A DNA stretch of 64,000 nucleotides, from positions 62,001 through 126,000 of the forward strand of contig CAYTBN010000011.1 of the NCBI GenBank assembly GCA_964436045.1, given 5' to 3'. Source of the stretch: CAYTBN01 sp964436045. GTDB lineage: Bacteria > Myxococcota_A > UBA796 > UBA9615 > CAYRNR01. Below the pieces are notes generated by a model. It was given only the letters and a program-made list of their open reading frames with translations, ran no database searches and had not been told where the DNA came from. Shown piece after piece: positions 1-8,264 of this stretch (position 1 is its first letter; the number at the start of each line of letters is the position of its first letter). The position numbers and the translations under genes were made by a program.

Positions 1-1
1 C

Positions 2-871
2 GGGCCGACCCAGTACCCCAGCATCTACCGCTTCGTGGAACGCGCCTGCACCATCCTCGACGTGCCCGTGCCCGACACCTACCTGGACTCCGGGTACACC
101 ATCAACGCCTCGGCCTTCGGCATGAAGCGCTGCGCGATCACCCTCTATTCGGGCCTCATCGACCAGCTCGACGACGACGAGATCCTGTCGGTGGTCGGCC
201 ACGAGGTCGGCCACATCGCCTGCGATCACATGAAGTACAAGACGCTGGCGGCCGTGATCCACTTCGCCGGCTACGTGGCCCTCGACCAGATCCCCGTGGT
301 CGGCGGCCTGTTCAACGTGGGTATGCAGCAGGCCCTGGGCGCCTGGGGCCGGGCGGCCGAATTCTCGTGCGACCGCGCTGCCCTGCTGGTGACCGAGGAT
401 CCGGAGGTGGTCGCCACCACCCTGGCCCGACTGGCCGGCACCTGCCGGCGCTTCCGTGACGAGTTCAACCTGGACGCGGCCCTCGAGCAGGCCGACGACT
501 ACAAGGCTCAGACCGGCGCCTTCGCCAAGTGGGTCGAGGCCTCCCGCAAGACCAGCGCCACTCACCCCGACCCCATCGCCCGCGCCCAGGAGATCATGGA
601 GTGGGCCAGCTCGGCCCAGTACCAGCGTATCGTCGACGGCGACTACCTGACCCGCTCCGCCGTCGCCACCCAGTCCGACTCGCCCTTCCCCCCCTGCCCC
701 TCCTGCGGCAAGCCCGTCCCCGCCGACCACGTGAAATGCTGGGATTGCGGCCTGCGCCTCGACCCCGCCTTCCACATCCGCTGCCCCCACCCCCAGACGC
801 CCCACGTGTGTGACGTGGACTGGAAGTTCTGTCCGGAGTGCCGGTTGCCGTTGCGCAATCATTCCGAGTAG
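2..871 (+). CDS. M48-family zinc metalloprotease with C-terminal zinc ribbons (5' end outside window)
   Basis: The reading frame is open from the first bases of the window, so the N-terminus is missing; the first in-window ATG is at 35. The HEVGH motif (HExxH zinc-binding/catalytic site) lies near base 200, and a later Glu in the segment AAEFSCDRAA is the expected third zinc ligand, both typical of Ste24/HtpX-type M48 peptidases. After about 220 residues come two Cys-pair ribbons (CPSCGK...CWDCG and CPH...CPEC). No membrane segment is obvious, unlike HtpX, so a cytoplasmic protease is likely. It precedes the fhaA-like gene by 63 bases. A related protease with the ribbon at the other end is at 23072-24145. 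Substrate unknown. Confidence 0.85.
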   Translation, partial: GPTQYPSIYRFVERACTILDVPVPDTYLDSGYTINASAFGMKRCAITLYSGLIDQLDDDEILSVVGHEVGHIACDHMKYKTLAAVIHFAGYVALDQIPVVGGLFNVGMQQALGAWGRAAEFSCDRAALLVTEDPEVVATTLARLAGTCRRFRDEFNLDAALEQADDYKAQTGAFAKWVEASRKTSATHPDPIARAQEIMEWASSAQYQRIVDGDYLTRSAVATQSDSPFPPCPSCGKPVPADHVKCWDCGLRLDPAFHIRCPHPQTPHVCDVDWKFCPECRLPLRNHSE

Positions 872-934
872 CGCCGCAACATCCCGCCCCCCCATCCCCT
901 CCACCCCTCAGGCAACAACGGAAAGGAGCCTGAG

Positions 935-1960
935 ATGGGTATCGGAACCTTCTGCAACGTGATGTGGGGTCGGACGGTCAAGCGGCTGCGGCCGGGGACG
1001 CCGGTGGACCTGGACACGGTGGTCGCCGAGGCCAAGGCGGCCTTCGACGACAGCTGCCGGACGCTGGTCGGGTCGACCTACGCACCTAACCGGGTGACCG
1101 TGCGGTTCGCGCCCGAGGACGGGGAGTACCACGCGCCGCTGATGAAGCGCTTCCGGCGCCACGTGGCGCTGGTGCTGCGCGAGCGGGTGGAGCATCGGGA
1201 GCTGGACCTGCTGGGGCGGCAGCTCGAGGTGCGGTTCGAGCAGTCCGACGAGGTGGAGCCGGGGATCGTGATGGTCGAAGCCAGCTTCGATGGTTTCGAC
1301 GACGAGGAGGAGCTGGACGACGCGCTGGCCGACGAGTCCATCGTCTGGGACGTGGAGGCCTACGAGGACGAGGGTCCGATGGAGCGCGCGGACGAGGACG
1401 CCGAGGCGGACCAGGACGACGACGAGGACGACGACGAGGACGACATCGAGCTGCTCGCAGAGGTCTCCATCGAGGATCTGTCGGAGATCGGCGAGTGCGA
1501 AGGCGCGCTGGCCGAGGCGCCCGCCCCCGAGGAGCACATCCCGTCGGCCGCGTCGATGGCGCGGATGATGATCGAGGAGCCGGACGACGACGATCCGGAC
1601 GCCATGGCCACGGCCATCGGCGACGACCGCAACACCCGCTGTGTGGCCAACCAGGCGGTGTTCGAGGTGGTCGGCGGTCCGCAGCGCGGCACGACCCACA
1701 TGCTGGCCGACGGCATCTACCTGGTCGGCCGCCACCACGCTTGCGAGGTCCAGCTGCCGGCGGTGGACGACCTGGCCAGCCGCCGCCACCTGCGGATCAT
1801 CGTCCGCGGCGAGACCGTGGCCGTCGACGACCTGCAGAGCGGCAACGGCCTGTACGTCAACGGCAAGCGGGTGCACCACGCGCGGCTGAGCTCCGGCGAT
1901 GTCATTCGCGCCGGCCGCACCGATCTGCGCCTGACCCGGGCGCCGGAGGGTTGGGCGTGA
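935..1960 (+). CDS. FhaA-like protein: DUF3662/FhaA-N domain plus C-terminal FHA domain
   Basis: 341 residues. The N-terminal 125 residues (VTVRFAPED, then LEVRFEQSDEVEPGIVMV) resemble the FhaA N-terminal domain. A strongly acidic Asp/Glu linker follows (about residues 125-200), then an FHA phosphothreonine-binding domain (about 240-335) with the GR, SRRH and NG signature residues. AAGGAG lies 6 bases upstream of the ATG. FHA proteins of this type dock onto phosphorylated Ser/Thr kinases and partners; in actinobacteria FhaA acts at the cell-wall synthesis machinery. The stop overlaps the next gene (GTGA), and rodA/pbp genes follow, so a role linking phospho-signalling to peptidoglycan synthesis is inferred. 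Confidence 0.85.
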   Translation: MGIGTFCNVMWGRTVKRLRPGTPVDLDTVVAEAKAAFDDSCRTLVGSTYAPNRVTVRFAPEDGEYHAPLMKRFRRHVALVLRERVEHRELDLLGRQLEVRFEQSDEVEPGIVMVEASFDGFDDEEELDDALADESIVWDVEAYEDEGPMERADEDAEADQDDDEDDDEDDIELLAEVSIEDLSEIGECEGALAEAPAPEEHIPSAASMARMMIEEPDDDDPDAMATAIGDDRNTRCVANQAVFEVVGGPQRGTTHMLADGIYLVGRHHACEVQLPAVDDLASRRHLRIIVRGETVAVDDLQSGNGLYVNGKRVHHARLSSGDVIRAGRTDLRLTRAPEGWA

Positions 1961-2181
1961 GCACGCGCGCTTCAGTCGCGGGGCGGATCGGGTGGGTGCT
2001 GGTCAAGTGGACCTGCCTGATCGCCCTGGGCTGGGGGAGTTTCCAGCTGGCCACGGTCGCCCTGAGCCCCGCGGGGCGGCCCTACCTGATGCACGCCGCC
2101 ACCCTGGGAGCCCTGGGGCTGGCGCTCGGAACCCTCGCCCTGGGTGGCTGGCGCGAGGTCCGGGAAGGAACCTCGCGATGA
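1957..2181 (+). CDS. small two-TM membrane protein between fhaA-like and rodA/ftsW genes
   Basis: 74 residues starting at GTG 1957, which overlaps the upstream stop (GTGA); its own stop overlaps the ATG of the rodA/ftsW gene (ATGA at 2178). Two hydrophobic stretches are visible (VLVKWTCLIALGWGSFQLA and MHAATLGALGLALGTLAL), so it is probably an inner-membrane protein. I do not recognise a family. Coupled translation on both sides argues that it is real and works with the peptidoglycan synthase pair; an accessory or scaffold role is inference only. Confidence 0.65.
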   Translation: MSTRASVAGRIGWVLVKWTCLIALGWGSFQLATVALSPAGRPYLMHAATLGALGLALGTLALGGWREVREGTSR

Positions 2182-3773
2182 GTCTCTCCCGCTGGCTGAT
2201 CCGCCGCACGCGCCCTGGACATCGCAGGACCCCGGTCGCGCCGTCCGTCGGCCGGCGCAAGGCGTTCGCTCGACCCTCGCGTCCTTCGCTCCGGGATCGC
2301 ATCTCCCGGCTCCGGCCCGGGATGCCGGGCGAGGCCGCCCGCGAGCGGGTTCTGCTGGCGGTGGTGCTGTTGGCGGTGAGTGTCGCGCTGTTGTCGTTCG
2401 AGACAGCCTACTCCCTGCGTCCCGGCGAGCCAGCCGTGCGCAGCTCGGCGCCCGCGGCCGAGGTCTGCAAGGGTCACATCCCGGCGGCGGACATCGACTG
2501 CCCGCCCACCGATCCGGACCAGCCGGTCCCGGTGCTGCGGGTGCTGGAGACCACCGCCGGCCAGCGGGAGGAGCTGCTGGCGCTGGCGGTGTTCGCGGCC
2601 TCGCTGTTACTGGCCCACGTCCTGCTGCGGGTGACGCGCCCCCGGGCCAGCGTCACCCTGCTGCCCGCCGCTGCGCTGCTGTCGGGCATCGGTCTGGTGC
2701 TGAGCTTCCGGCTGGCTCCGGACCTGGCCGTCCACTCGGCCAAGGCCGGCTTCGCGGGGCTCGGCTGGCGCCACCTGGCGTTCGCCGCCGCCGGCCCGCC
2801 GATCGCCGCCATCGTCGCGGCCATGTCGAGCGCCGGCGTGCTGCGGGTGGTCGAGAAGGCCCGCTGGCTGCTGTTCGGCGCCTGCGCCCTGGCGATGGGC
2901 GCCATCGCCGCCGGCGGCCTGGAGCGCAACGGCGTTCGGCTGGTGGTCGCCGTCGGCGGCTTCGTCGTCCAGCCCGTCGAGTTCGTCAAGGTCGGCGCCG
3001 TGGTGGCGCTGGCCGGCGTGCTGGCCCGCCGCGAGGACTTCCTGGTCCGCCGTCGAGGCAAGCGCGGCGCGGTCGGCGGCCTGCGGCCCGCGCTGCTGCT
3101 GCCCGCCATCGCCGGCGCCCTGCTGGTGGCGCTGCCGATCTTCGTCTCGCTGGACCTGGGCCCGGTGGGCATCTTCGGCCTGGCCGCCCTGGGCATGATC
3201 TTCGCCGCCACCGGCAAGCTGCTGCCCCTGGCCGCGGGCATCACCTCGGTGGCCGGCGTCGGCGTGGCCACCTACCGGCTCGGATGGCCCGAGATCGTCC
3301 GCGAGCGGGTCGACCTGTGGCTGGAGCCGTTCCTGCGTAACCAGACCATGGCCGAGGCCGCCTGGTCCCTGGCCGCCGCCGGCCCCTGGGGCACCGGCCT
3401 GGGCCGCGGATTGGCCTACCGGGTGCCCGAGGTGCAGTCCGACTTCACCTTCACCGCCTGGGTCGAGGAGACCGGCCTGATCGGCGCCGCTGTGCTGCTG
3501 GGCGCCCTGCTGCTGCTGGTCCACGCCGGCTTCGGGGCGGCCCTGCGCGCCCGCGTGCCCTTCCATCGCATCGCCGCGGCCGGCCTGTCGCTGCTGCTGC
3601 TGGTGCAGGCCTTCGTCATCATCGGCGGCAACGTCGGCCTGCTGCCCCTGACCGGCGTCACCCTGCCGTTCACCTCCTACGGCGGCTCCGGCCTGCTGGC
3701 CAACTACCTGGCCCTCGGCCTGCTGCTCGCGCTGTCGCATCACGCCCGCTCCCCGGAAGGGAGGACCCGATGA
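2178..3773 (+). CDS. FtsW/RodA/SpoVE-family peptidoglycan glycosyltransferase
   Basis: 531 residues from ATG 2178 (overlapping the upstream stop). A basic, probably cytoplasmic N-terminus of about 60 residues precedes roughly ten membrane segments. SEDS-family signatures are present: GGFVVQPVEFVKVGAVV (the QPSE-L-K region) and GLLPLTGVTLPFTSYGGSGL (the GLLPxTGxxLPFxSYGGS motif). SEDS proteins polymerise lipid II with a cognate class B PBP, here the next gene, whose ATG overlaps this stop. Whether it serves division or elongation cannot be told from sequence alone; an insertion between TM1 and TM2 carries an unusual Cys pair (VCKGHIPAADIDC). Confidence 0.92.
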   Translation: MSLSRWLIRRTRPGHRRTPVAPSVGRRKAFARPSRPSLRDRISRLRPGMPGEAARERVLLAVVLLAVSVALLSFETAYSLRPGEPAVRSSAPAAEVCKGHIPAADIDCPPTDPDQPVPVLRVLETTAGQREELLALAVFAASLLLAHVLLRVTRPRASVTLLPAAALLSGIGLVLSFRLAPDLAVHSAKAGFAGLGWRHLAFAAAGPPIAAIVAAMSSAGVLRVVEKARWLLFGACALAMGAIAAGGLERNGVRLVVAVGGFVVQPVEFVKVGAVVALAGVLARREDFLVRRRGKRGAVGGLRPALLLPAIAGALLVALPIFVSLDLGPVGIFGLAALGMIFAATGKLLPLAAGITSVAGVGVATYRLGWPEIVRERVDLWLEPFLRNQTMAEAAWSLAAAGPWGTGLGRGLAYRVPEVQSDFTFTAWVEETGLIGAAVLLGALLLLVHAGFGAALRARVPFHRIAAAGLSLLLLVQAFVIIGGNVGLLPLTGVTLPFTSYGGSGLLANYLALGLLLALSHHARSPEGRTR

Positions 3774-5686
3774 ATCGCCGTTCCCGTCTGAGCATCCACG
3801 CCCTGTTCGGTCTGTGTGTCCTCGCCCTGCTCTGCTGTGCCGGCGCCACACTGTACAAGGTGGTCCACGTGGCCGACGAGCTGGAGCGCAAGGTCTACGT
3901 GGAGCAGTCTGCGGTCGCCGACTTCGAGGCCGCCCTCGACGCGGGGTCGATCCAGGTCCAGGGCGACGCCCTGGCCATCGACGACGCCCGGCTCGACGAG
4001 CAGCTGCCCTCCCGTCGCCGCCAGTTCCTGGTCCGCGCCCTGGCCGCCGAGGCCCTCGTCGATGGCGAACGGGTCCGCATCGACCGGACGCCGATCTCGG
4101 TGCGCAACCCTCGCCTCCAGGGCAGCCACAGCCCGGTGGCCCGCGGCCGCATCCTCGACCGCCGCCTGCGGATCCTCGCCGACTCGCCGCCGGTTCCCGG
4201 CCGCGACTGCCGGGGCCGCATCTACCCCTACCGCGCCGCCACCTTCCCGGTAACCGGTTCGGCCGTGGCCGTGGCCCGCAAGCAGGGGCTCGAGTTGGAG
4301 CTCGACGCCTTCTTACGCGGCGACATTACCGACCTGCCCGCCCGCCAGCGGGCCCTCGGCCTGAGCCCGGTGCAGGCCGGCGACGACGTGGTGCTGACCA
4401 TCGACGCCGAGCTGCAGCAGGCGATCTACCGGGCTCTGGACGGCCGCCAGGGTGCCGTCGTGCTGATCGACGTGAACAGCGGTGAGTTGCTGTCCTACGT
4501 GTCGGCGCCCTCGTGGGATCCCAACGTCTGGGACTTCGATCTGGAGGCCCACCGCCCCTGGCTCAACACCTTCGATCCCGAAGCCTGGGAGGCCGCTGGC
4601 TACGACCGCGAGCTGCGGCCGATGCTCGACCGCGCTGGCGGCGAGTCCAAGCCCCCGGGCTCCACCGCCAAGGCCGTCACCGCCTGCGCCTGGCTGGGCG
4701 AGGAGCACACGCCGGACGAGTCGGCGAAGTGCGTGGGCCGCAGCCGCGACACCCGCCTGCGCTGCCACATCCACCGCCTGGACACCGATCGGCACGAGAT
4801 GGAGCTGTTGCCGGCGATCGCCGAGTCCTGCAACACCTTCTTCGGCCTGGCCGGCCAGCGCCTGGGCCCGGCCCTGGGCCACACCGCCAGCGCCTTTGGC
4901 TTCAACGCGCGCTTCGACCTGCTGGTCGGCGTGCCCGGGGCGTCCTGGCAGACCGCCCCCTCGTTCGCCTTCGCCACCGCCCAGCCAGACGGCAGCTACA
5001 CCCTCCACGACGACCGCTGGTACCGGGCCAACCGCTACCTGGTCGCCCAGGGCGCCATCGGCCAGAACGTGGTCGAGGCCACCCCCTTGCAGATGGCCGT
5101 CGTCGCCGCCGTGATCGCCAACGGCGGCCGGACCGTCGACCCCCACCTGGTCAAGGAGCTGCGTACCGGCCGCGACCCGGCCGAGCCCGCTGACCACGGC
5201 ACCGGCTACCTCCACGTGGTCTCCACCCCCGGTGCCCGCGTCATCCCCGCCGCTGACGCCGCCATCGTCCAGCGCGGCATGGAGCTGGTCATGATCGACG
5301 GCACCGGCCGCAAGCTCCTCACCGAGCAGACCCCCAACGGCCTCGCCGCCGCCCGCAACAGCCAGGGCCACCTGATCCCCATCGCCGGCAAGACCGGCAC
5401 CGCCGAGGTCGCCAACGACGAACCCCACTCCTGGTTCATCGGCTACGCCCCCGCCGACGCCCCCCGGATCGCCGTCGCCGTCCTGGTCGAGAACGCCGGC
5501 GCCGGCGCCGAGGCCGCCGCCCCCCTGGGCGTCGCCGTCCTGGCCGAGGGGATGGTCGTCGTCGACCCCACCTACCGGGCCGAGGTCACCCCCGACCTGC
5601 TCGCCCCCGATCCCAACGACCCGGTCGCCCTGCTGGCGGCGCGGGCCGACGACGCCGACACATCCGTTGCGGGCGCGACCCGATGA
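3770..5686 (+). CDS. class B penicillin-binding protein (PBP2/PbpA-like transpeptidase)
   Basis: 638 residues. One N-terminal membrane anchor (about residues 10-32) is followed by a long periplasmic region and a transpeptidase domain. The three active-site motifs are all present: STAK with nucleophile Ser298, SCN (Ser353, Asn355) and KTG at Lys541. Such enzymes cross-link peptidoglycan and form a complex with the SEDS protein encoded immediately upstream. ATGA overlaps at both ends show translational coupling. The usual PBP dimerisation motif region is reduced, as in actinobacterial PbpA. Function is secure; division versus elongation role is not. Confidence 0.93.
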   Translation: MNRRSRLSIHALFGLCVLALLCCAGATLYKVVHVADELERKVYVEQSAVADFEAALDAGSIQVQGDALAIDDARLDEQLPSRRRQFLVRALAAEALVDGERVRIDRTPISVRNPRLQGSHSPVARGRILDRRLRILADSPPVPGRDCRGRIYPYRAATFPVTGSAVAVARKQGLELELDAFLRGDITDLPARQRALGLSPVQAGDDVVLTIDAELQQAIYRALDGRQGAVVLIDVNSGELLSYVSAPSWDPNVWDFDLEAHRPWLNTFDPEAWEAAGYDRELRPMLDRAGGESKPPGSTAKAVTACAWLGEEHTPDESAKCVGRSRDTRLRCHIHRLDTDRHEMELLPAIAESCNTFFGLAGQRLGPALGHTASAFGFNARFDLLVGVPGASWQTAPSFAFATAQPDGSYTLHDDRWYRANRYLVAQGAIGQNVVEATPLQMAVVAAVIANGGRTVDPHLVKELRTGRDPAEPADHGTGYLHVVSTPGARVIPAADAAIVQRGMELVMIDGTGRKLLTEQTPNGLAAARNSQGHLIPIAGKTGTAEVANDEPHSWFIGYAPADAPRIAVAVLVENAGAGAEAAAPLGVAVLAEGMVVVDPTYRAEVTPDLLAPDPNDPVALLAARADDADTSVAGATR

Positions 5687-5976
5687 CCCACCCGGATCCT
5701 GACCGCGAACCGACCTGGCGCCATGGCAGGTGTCTCGCCTGTCTGGGTAAAGGCACGAGAGTCGTCTACCGCTGGAGCGGCGGCGATCGATACCGGCGCA
5801 TCCGGGTGACCTGTGACCGTTGCGGCGGGACGGGCGTCACGAACACGTGTTCGTCGGACGCGCTATCCGGGCGGTCGCCGACCCGGGCAGGCCCGAGGAG
5901 GAGTCGCCGCCGCGCGGAGCGCGCAGAGTCAGGCTCGCTCGTGCGTCGTCAGCAGTGCGTCGAACTTGGCGTGTAG
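5683..5976 (+). CDS. small Cys-rich protein with DnaJ-type zinc-finger half-motifs
   Basis: 97 residues, ATG overlapping the penicillin-binding protein stop (ATGA). Two CxxCxGxG-like elements (CLACLGKG and CDRCGGTG, about 25 residues apart) match the zinc-binding repeats of DnaJ central domains. The second half is basic and low in complexity, and the last 48 bases overlap the convergent nucleotidyltransferase gene, so the C-terminus may be a run-on of a shorter functional protein. It could be a zinc chaperone-like accessory of the cell-wall operon, but no function is established. Confidence 0.5.
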   Translation: MTHPDPDREPTWRHGRCLACLGKGTRVVYRWSGGDRYRRIRVTCDRCGGTGVTNTCSSDALSGRSPTRAGPRRSRRRAERAESGSLVRRQQCVELGV

Positions 5977-6531
5977 ATCTTGCTGGCGGGCGAAGCCGCG
6001 CGCCGCGATCGACGCCAGCGCTTCCCGGGCAGCCTCCAGGTCGGCGCCGGTCGCCCGGTCGACCAGCGCGGCCACGTCGACGCGGTCCTGAGGGCGGGTG
6101 CGGTCGTCGAGGGAGAGCACCTTGAGGGCGATCAGGTGGGGGAGGGTGGCCACGGGCAGGGGCGGGCCGGCGAATACGACCAACGGCTCGGCGCTGGCGA
6201 CGATCTCCGGTTCGATGCCGGAGGACGCGAACAGCAGGTCGACGACGATCCCGTCGTCCGGCTCTCCGGGCGGCGCGAGCCGGGCGGTGGCGAGGCGGCC
6301 GGTGGCATCCTGCTCGACCGTGGAGACGATCCGGTAGCCCGCGGTCGACAACGAGGAGAGCAGGGTCTCCGCCTCGGCGTCGTCGCGCACCGCCACCGCC
6401 AAGTCCAGGTCCCGCGTGAACCGCGGTTCGGCGCGGGCGGAGATGGCGATCCCGCCCACCAAGGCGAAGCGGGCGCCGGCGTCCACCAGGGCGCGGACCG
6501 CGTGGTCGAGGGCGGTTTCGAGCCGGCTCAT
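5929..6531 (-). CDS. nucleotidyltransferase (AbiEii/MNT-like), probable toxin of a two-gene module
   Basis: 200 residues. FALVGGIAISAR followed by RFTRDLDLAVAV is the GG...DxD signature of the polymerase-beta nucleotidyltransferase fold; VVDLLFA provides the third acidic residue. AbiEii/MNT proteins act as toxins by transferring nucleotides to tRNA or proteins; whether this one is active is inferred. The ATG overlaps the stop of the small upstream gene (6528-6740), the usual antitoxin-toxin arrangement. The 3' end overlaps the convergent gene at 5683-5976. Confidence 0.82.
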   Translation of the reverse strand: MSRLETALDHAVRALVDAGARFALVGGIAISARAEPRFTRDLDLAVAVRDDAEAETLLSSLSTAGYRIVSTVEQDATGRLATARLAPPGEPDDGIVVDLLFASSGIEPEIVASAEPLVVFAGPPLPVATLPHLIALKVLSLDDRTRPQDRVDVAALVDRATGADLEAAREALASIAARGFARQQDLHAKFDALLTTHERA

Positions 6532-6740
6532 CGCCGGGGCCAGATCCCGGGGTGGCCCTCGGCGTCACCGTGTTCTGCGCCGGGTCGCGTGCGGAGCCAG
6601 TCGCGGAGCAGCGCAGCGATCTGGGCGTCGGACGCCTCGGGGTTCTCCCGGCGCAGCGCCTGGCGACGGATCTCCACACCCGCCTCATGGAGCTGCAGCG
6701 CCACTCTCAGCCGGCGTGCGGCGGCTTCTCGTTCGTCCAT
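6528..6740 (-). CDS. small antitoxin-like protein (Rv0078B-related type)
   Basis: 70 residues from ATG 6740. A Arg/Leu/Glu-rich helical protein with the segment RRENPEASDAQIAALLRDWL followed by RPGAEHGDAEG. That arrangement (NP.AS..qi...L..WL..RPGAe.GDa) is what I remember from small proteins annotated as Rv0078B-related antitoxins encoded just upstream of nucleotidyltransferases, exactly the position here (4-base overlap). Longer in-frame starts exist but are dismissed because a TACAAT hexamer at 6747-6752 sits directly before this ATG. Confidence 0.72.
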   Translation of the reverse strand: MDEREAAARRLRVALQLHEAGVEIRRQALRRENPEASDAQIAALLRDWLRTRPGAEHGDAEGHPGIWPRR

Positions 6741-6746
6741 GCGGGC

Positions 6747-6752
6747 ATTGTA
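6747..6752 (-). promoter_or_regulatory. probable -10 element of the antitoxin-toxin operon; leaderless transcript implied
   Basis: Minus-strand TACAAT ends six bases before the ATG at 6740. With a normal -10 to start-site distance, transcription would begin at or next to the ATG. No Shine-Dalgarno sequence can fit in between. I see no convincing -35 box. Confidence 0.5.
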
Positions 6753-6807
6753 GTCCACGTTCAATCGGGACCGTGGTAACCGCGCGTCGCGCTCGAGGGC
6801 CTGCCCG

Positions 6808-8115
6808 TCACCGCACGATCCTGAAGCCGTTGGCGTGGCTTCGTTTCGCGGGTTCCGCTTTGTAGCGATTCGCAACCCGGAAGTAGCCGGGTTTCTCGGC
6901 GCTGCCCCACCAGCATCCACCCCGCCGAACGCGCTCTTCGCAGCTTGCTACCGTGTGGACCGAGCCGTCTGCGGACAGGTCGTCGTAGCTGGACGAGTAG
7001 CAGTCCTCGACCCACTCCCAGACGTTTCCGCTCATGTCGACCAGGCCGTAACCGTTGGCGTGTTTCGTGCCGCTCGTGCAGGTCCCGATGCCCTTTCGTT
7101 CCCAGCAGGCCACGTCGTCCAGGTGGTCCGAGCCCGCGTAAAGGTGGCTCTCCCCACCGCGGGCGGCGTACTCCCACTCGGATTCGCTCGGCAGCCGCCC
7201 GCCGGCCCAGGATGCGAAGGTCCGCGCGTCGTCCCACAACACGCAGTTGATCGGATGGTCGTCCCGGTCGGCGTGGTTCCAGTTGCAGTTCGAGTTGCCC
7301 TCGCCGGGGGGGCTGCAGACGCCGGCATCCACGCAGCGACGGTACTGGGCGACGGTCACCTCGGTGCGGGCGATATCGAACCGGGACAGCGTCACACGAG
7401 GTCCGTTCAGTTCGTCCGGGTCGCCGTCGGTGGAGCCGATCCGATACGATCCGCCTTCGACCGAGACCCAGTCGATTCCCGCTGGGTTGCTCCCGCCGCC
7501 CAGCAGCCGCGGGACGACGACCACCGCGATCACGGCGACCAGGACCACCAGGACGATCCCGATCCCGGCGACGGCCACGACGAGGCCCAGGGCGCGGCGG
7601 CGCGGGGCCCGGCGGGGTCGCATCGGTGGCTGGGGCTTCCGAGGTGACTGAGGGGGGTGCGGCGGCTCGGGAGCGGGCGATGGCTGAGCCACCGGCGCGA
7701 ACTTGGCTGACGTCCGCAGGCGCTCCAGATCGGCTTCCGCCTCCTGTCGCCGCGCGATCTCGGCCTCGCGCTGTCGCCGCGCCTCCTCCGCTTCCCTGCG
7801 CGCGTCCTCGGCCTGCTCGTGCGCCGCCGCGAGCTGGCGCTGCGCCTCCTCGGCCCGTCGGCGAGCGGCCTCGGCGAACGGGTCGTCGGGGATGGACGGC
7901 GTGGTGCTCCGGACCCTGGCCGGCTGCGGCGTCAGTGGCTGTGGAGGCGTGGGCGTATCCGGCCGCGCGATCCGGGTCGATTTCTCTCGGGGAGGTGGCT
8001 CGGGCGTCGAGCCGATCCTCGTCGGCGCCACGCCGGCCGCGCGGAGCGGTTGGCCACACCGCTCGCAATACGTGGACCCGTCGGCATTCTCGGCCTGGCA
8101 TCGCAGACAGCGCAT
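6808..8115 (-). CDS. zinc-ribbon / coiled-coil / TM protein with C-terminal FGE-sulfatase (SUMF1-like) domain
   Basis: 435 residues from ATG 8115; a run of G (GGGGGGGAA) 8 bases upstream and a TATGCT hexamer at 8144-8149 support this over the ATG at 8148. Order: N-terminal zinc ribbon (CLRCQ...CERCG), Glu/Ala/Arg-rich coiled coil, one membrane segment (GLVVAVAGIGIVLVVLVAVI), then an FGE-like domain with IARTEVTVAQYRRC, LPSESEWEYAARGG, YGLVDMSGNVWEWV and GFRIVR. FGE-type domains include sulfatase-activating and other oxidoreductases, but many bacterial copies are likely binding modules. The catalytic Cys pair of true FGE is not evident at the expected place. The domain is predicted to be outside the cytoplasm. 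Confidence 0.85.
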   Translation of the reverse strand: MRCLRCQAENADGSTYCERCGQPLRAAGVAPTRIGSTPEPPPREKSTRIARPDTPTPPQPLTPQPARVRSTTPSIPDDPFAEAARRRAEEAQRQLAAAHEQAEDARREAEEARRQREAEIARRQEAEADLERLRTSAKFAPVAQPSPAPEPPHPPQSPRKPQPPMRPRRAPRRRALGLVVAVAGIGIVLVVLVAVIAVVVVPRLLGGGSNPAGIDWVSVEGGSYRIGSTDGDPDELNGPRVTLSRFDIARTEVTVAQYRRCVDAGVCSPPGEGNSNCNWNHADRDDHPINCVLWDDARTFASWAGGRLPSESEWEYAARGGESHLYAGSDHLDDVACWERKGIGTCTSGTKHANGYGLVDMSGNVWEWVEDCYSSSYDDLSADGSVHTVASCEERVRRGGCWWGSAEKPGYFRVANRYKAEPAKRSHANGFRIVR

Positions 8116-8264
8116 ATCACGGATTCCCCCCCGTCTCTCGATGAGCATACCTTGAAGCTCGTTCCTGGCGTACGGCTTGTCCGGGATCGATGGGGATCAA
8201 CCGCGCGTTCTACCAGCAGCGGCGAAAGTGGCAGAGTCAGACGAGCCCCGCTGTGTGGCGATTC

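Noticed and set aside
1411..1445. GAC/GAG repeats as tandem-repeat or mobile elements (also near 27290 and 53510)
   Set aside because: They are in-frame Asp/Glu codons of linkers in genes that continue on both sides.
2607..3851. Minus-strand open frame over the SEDS gene
   Set aside because: Low-complexity Gln/Ala/Gly translation, no ribosome site, and the plus-strand gene has clear SEDS motifs and membrane helices.
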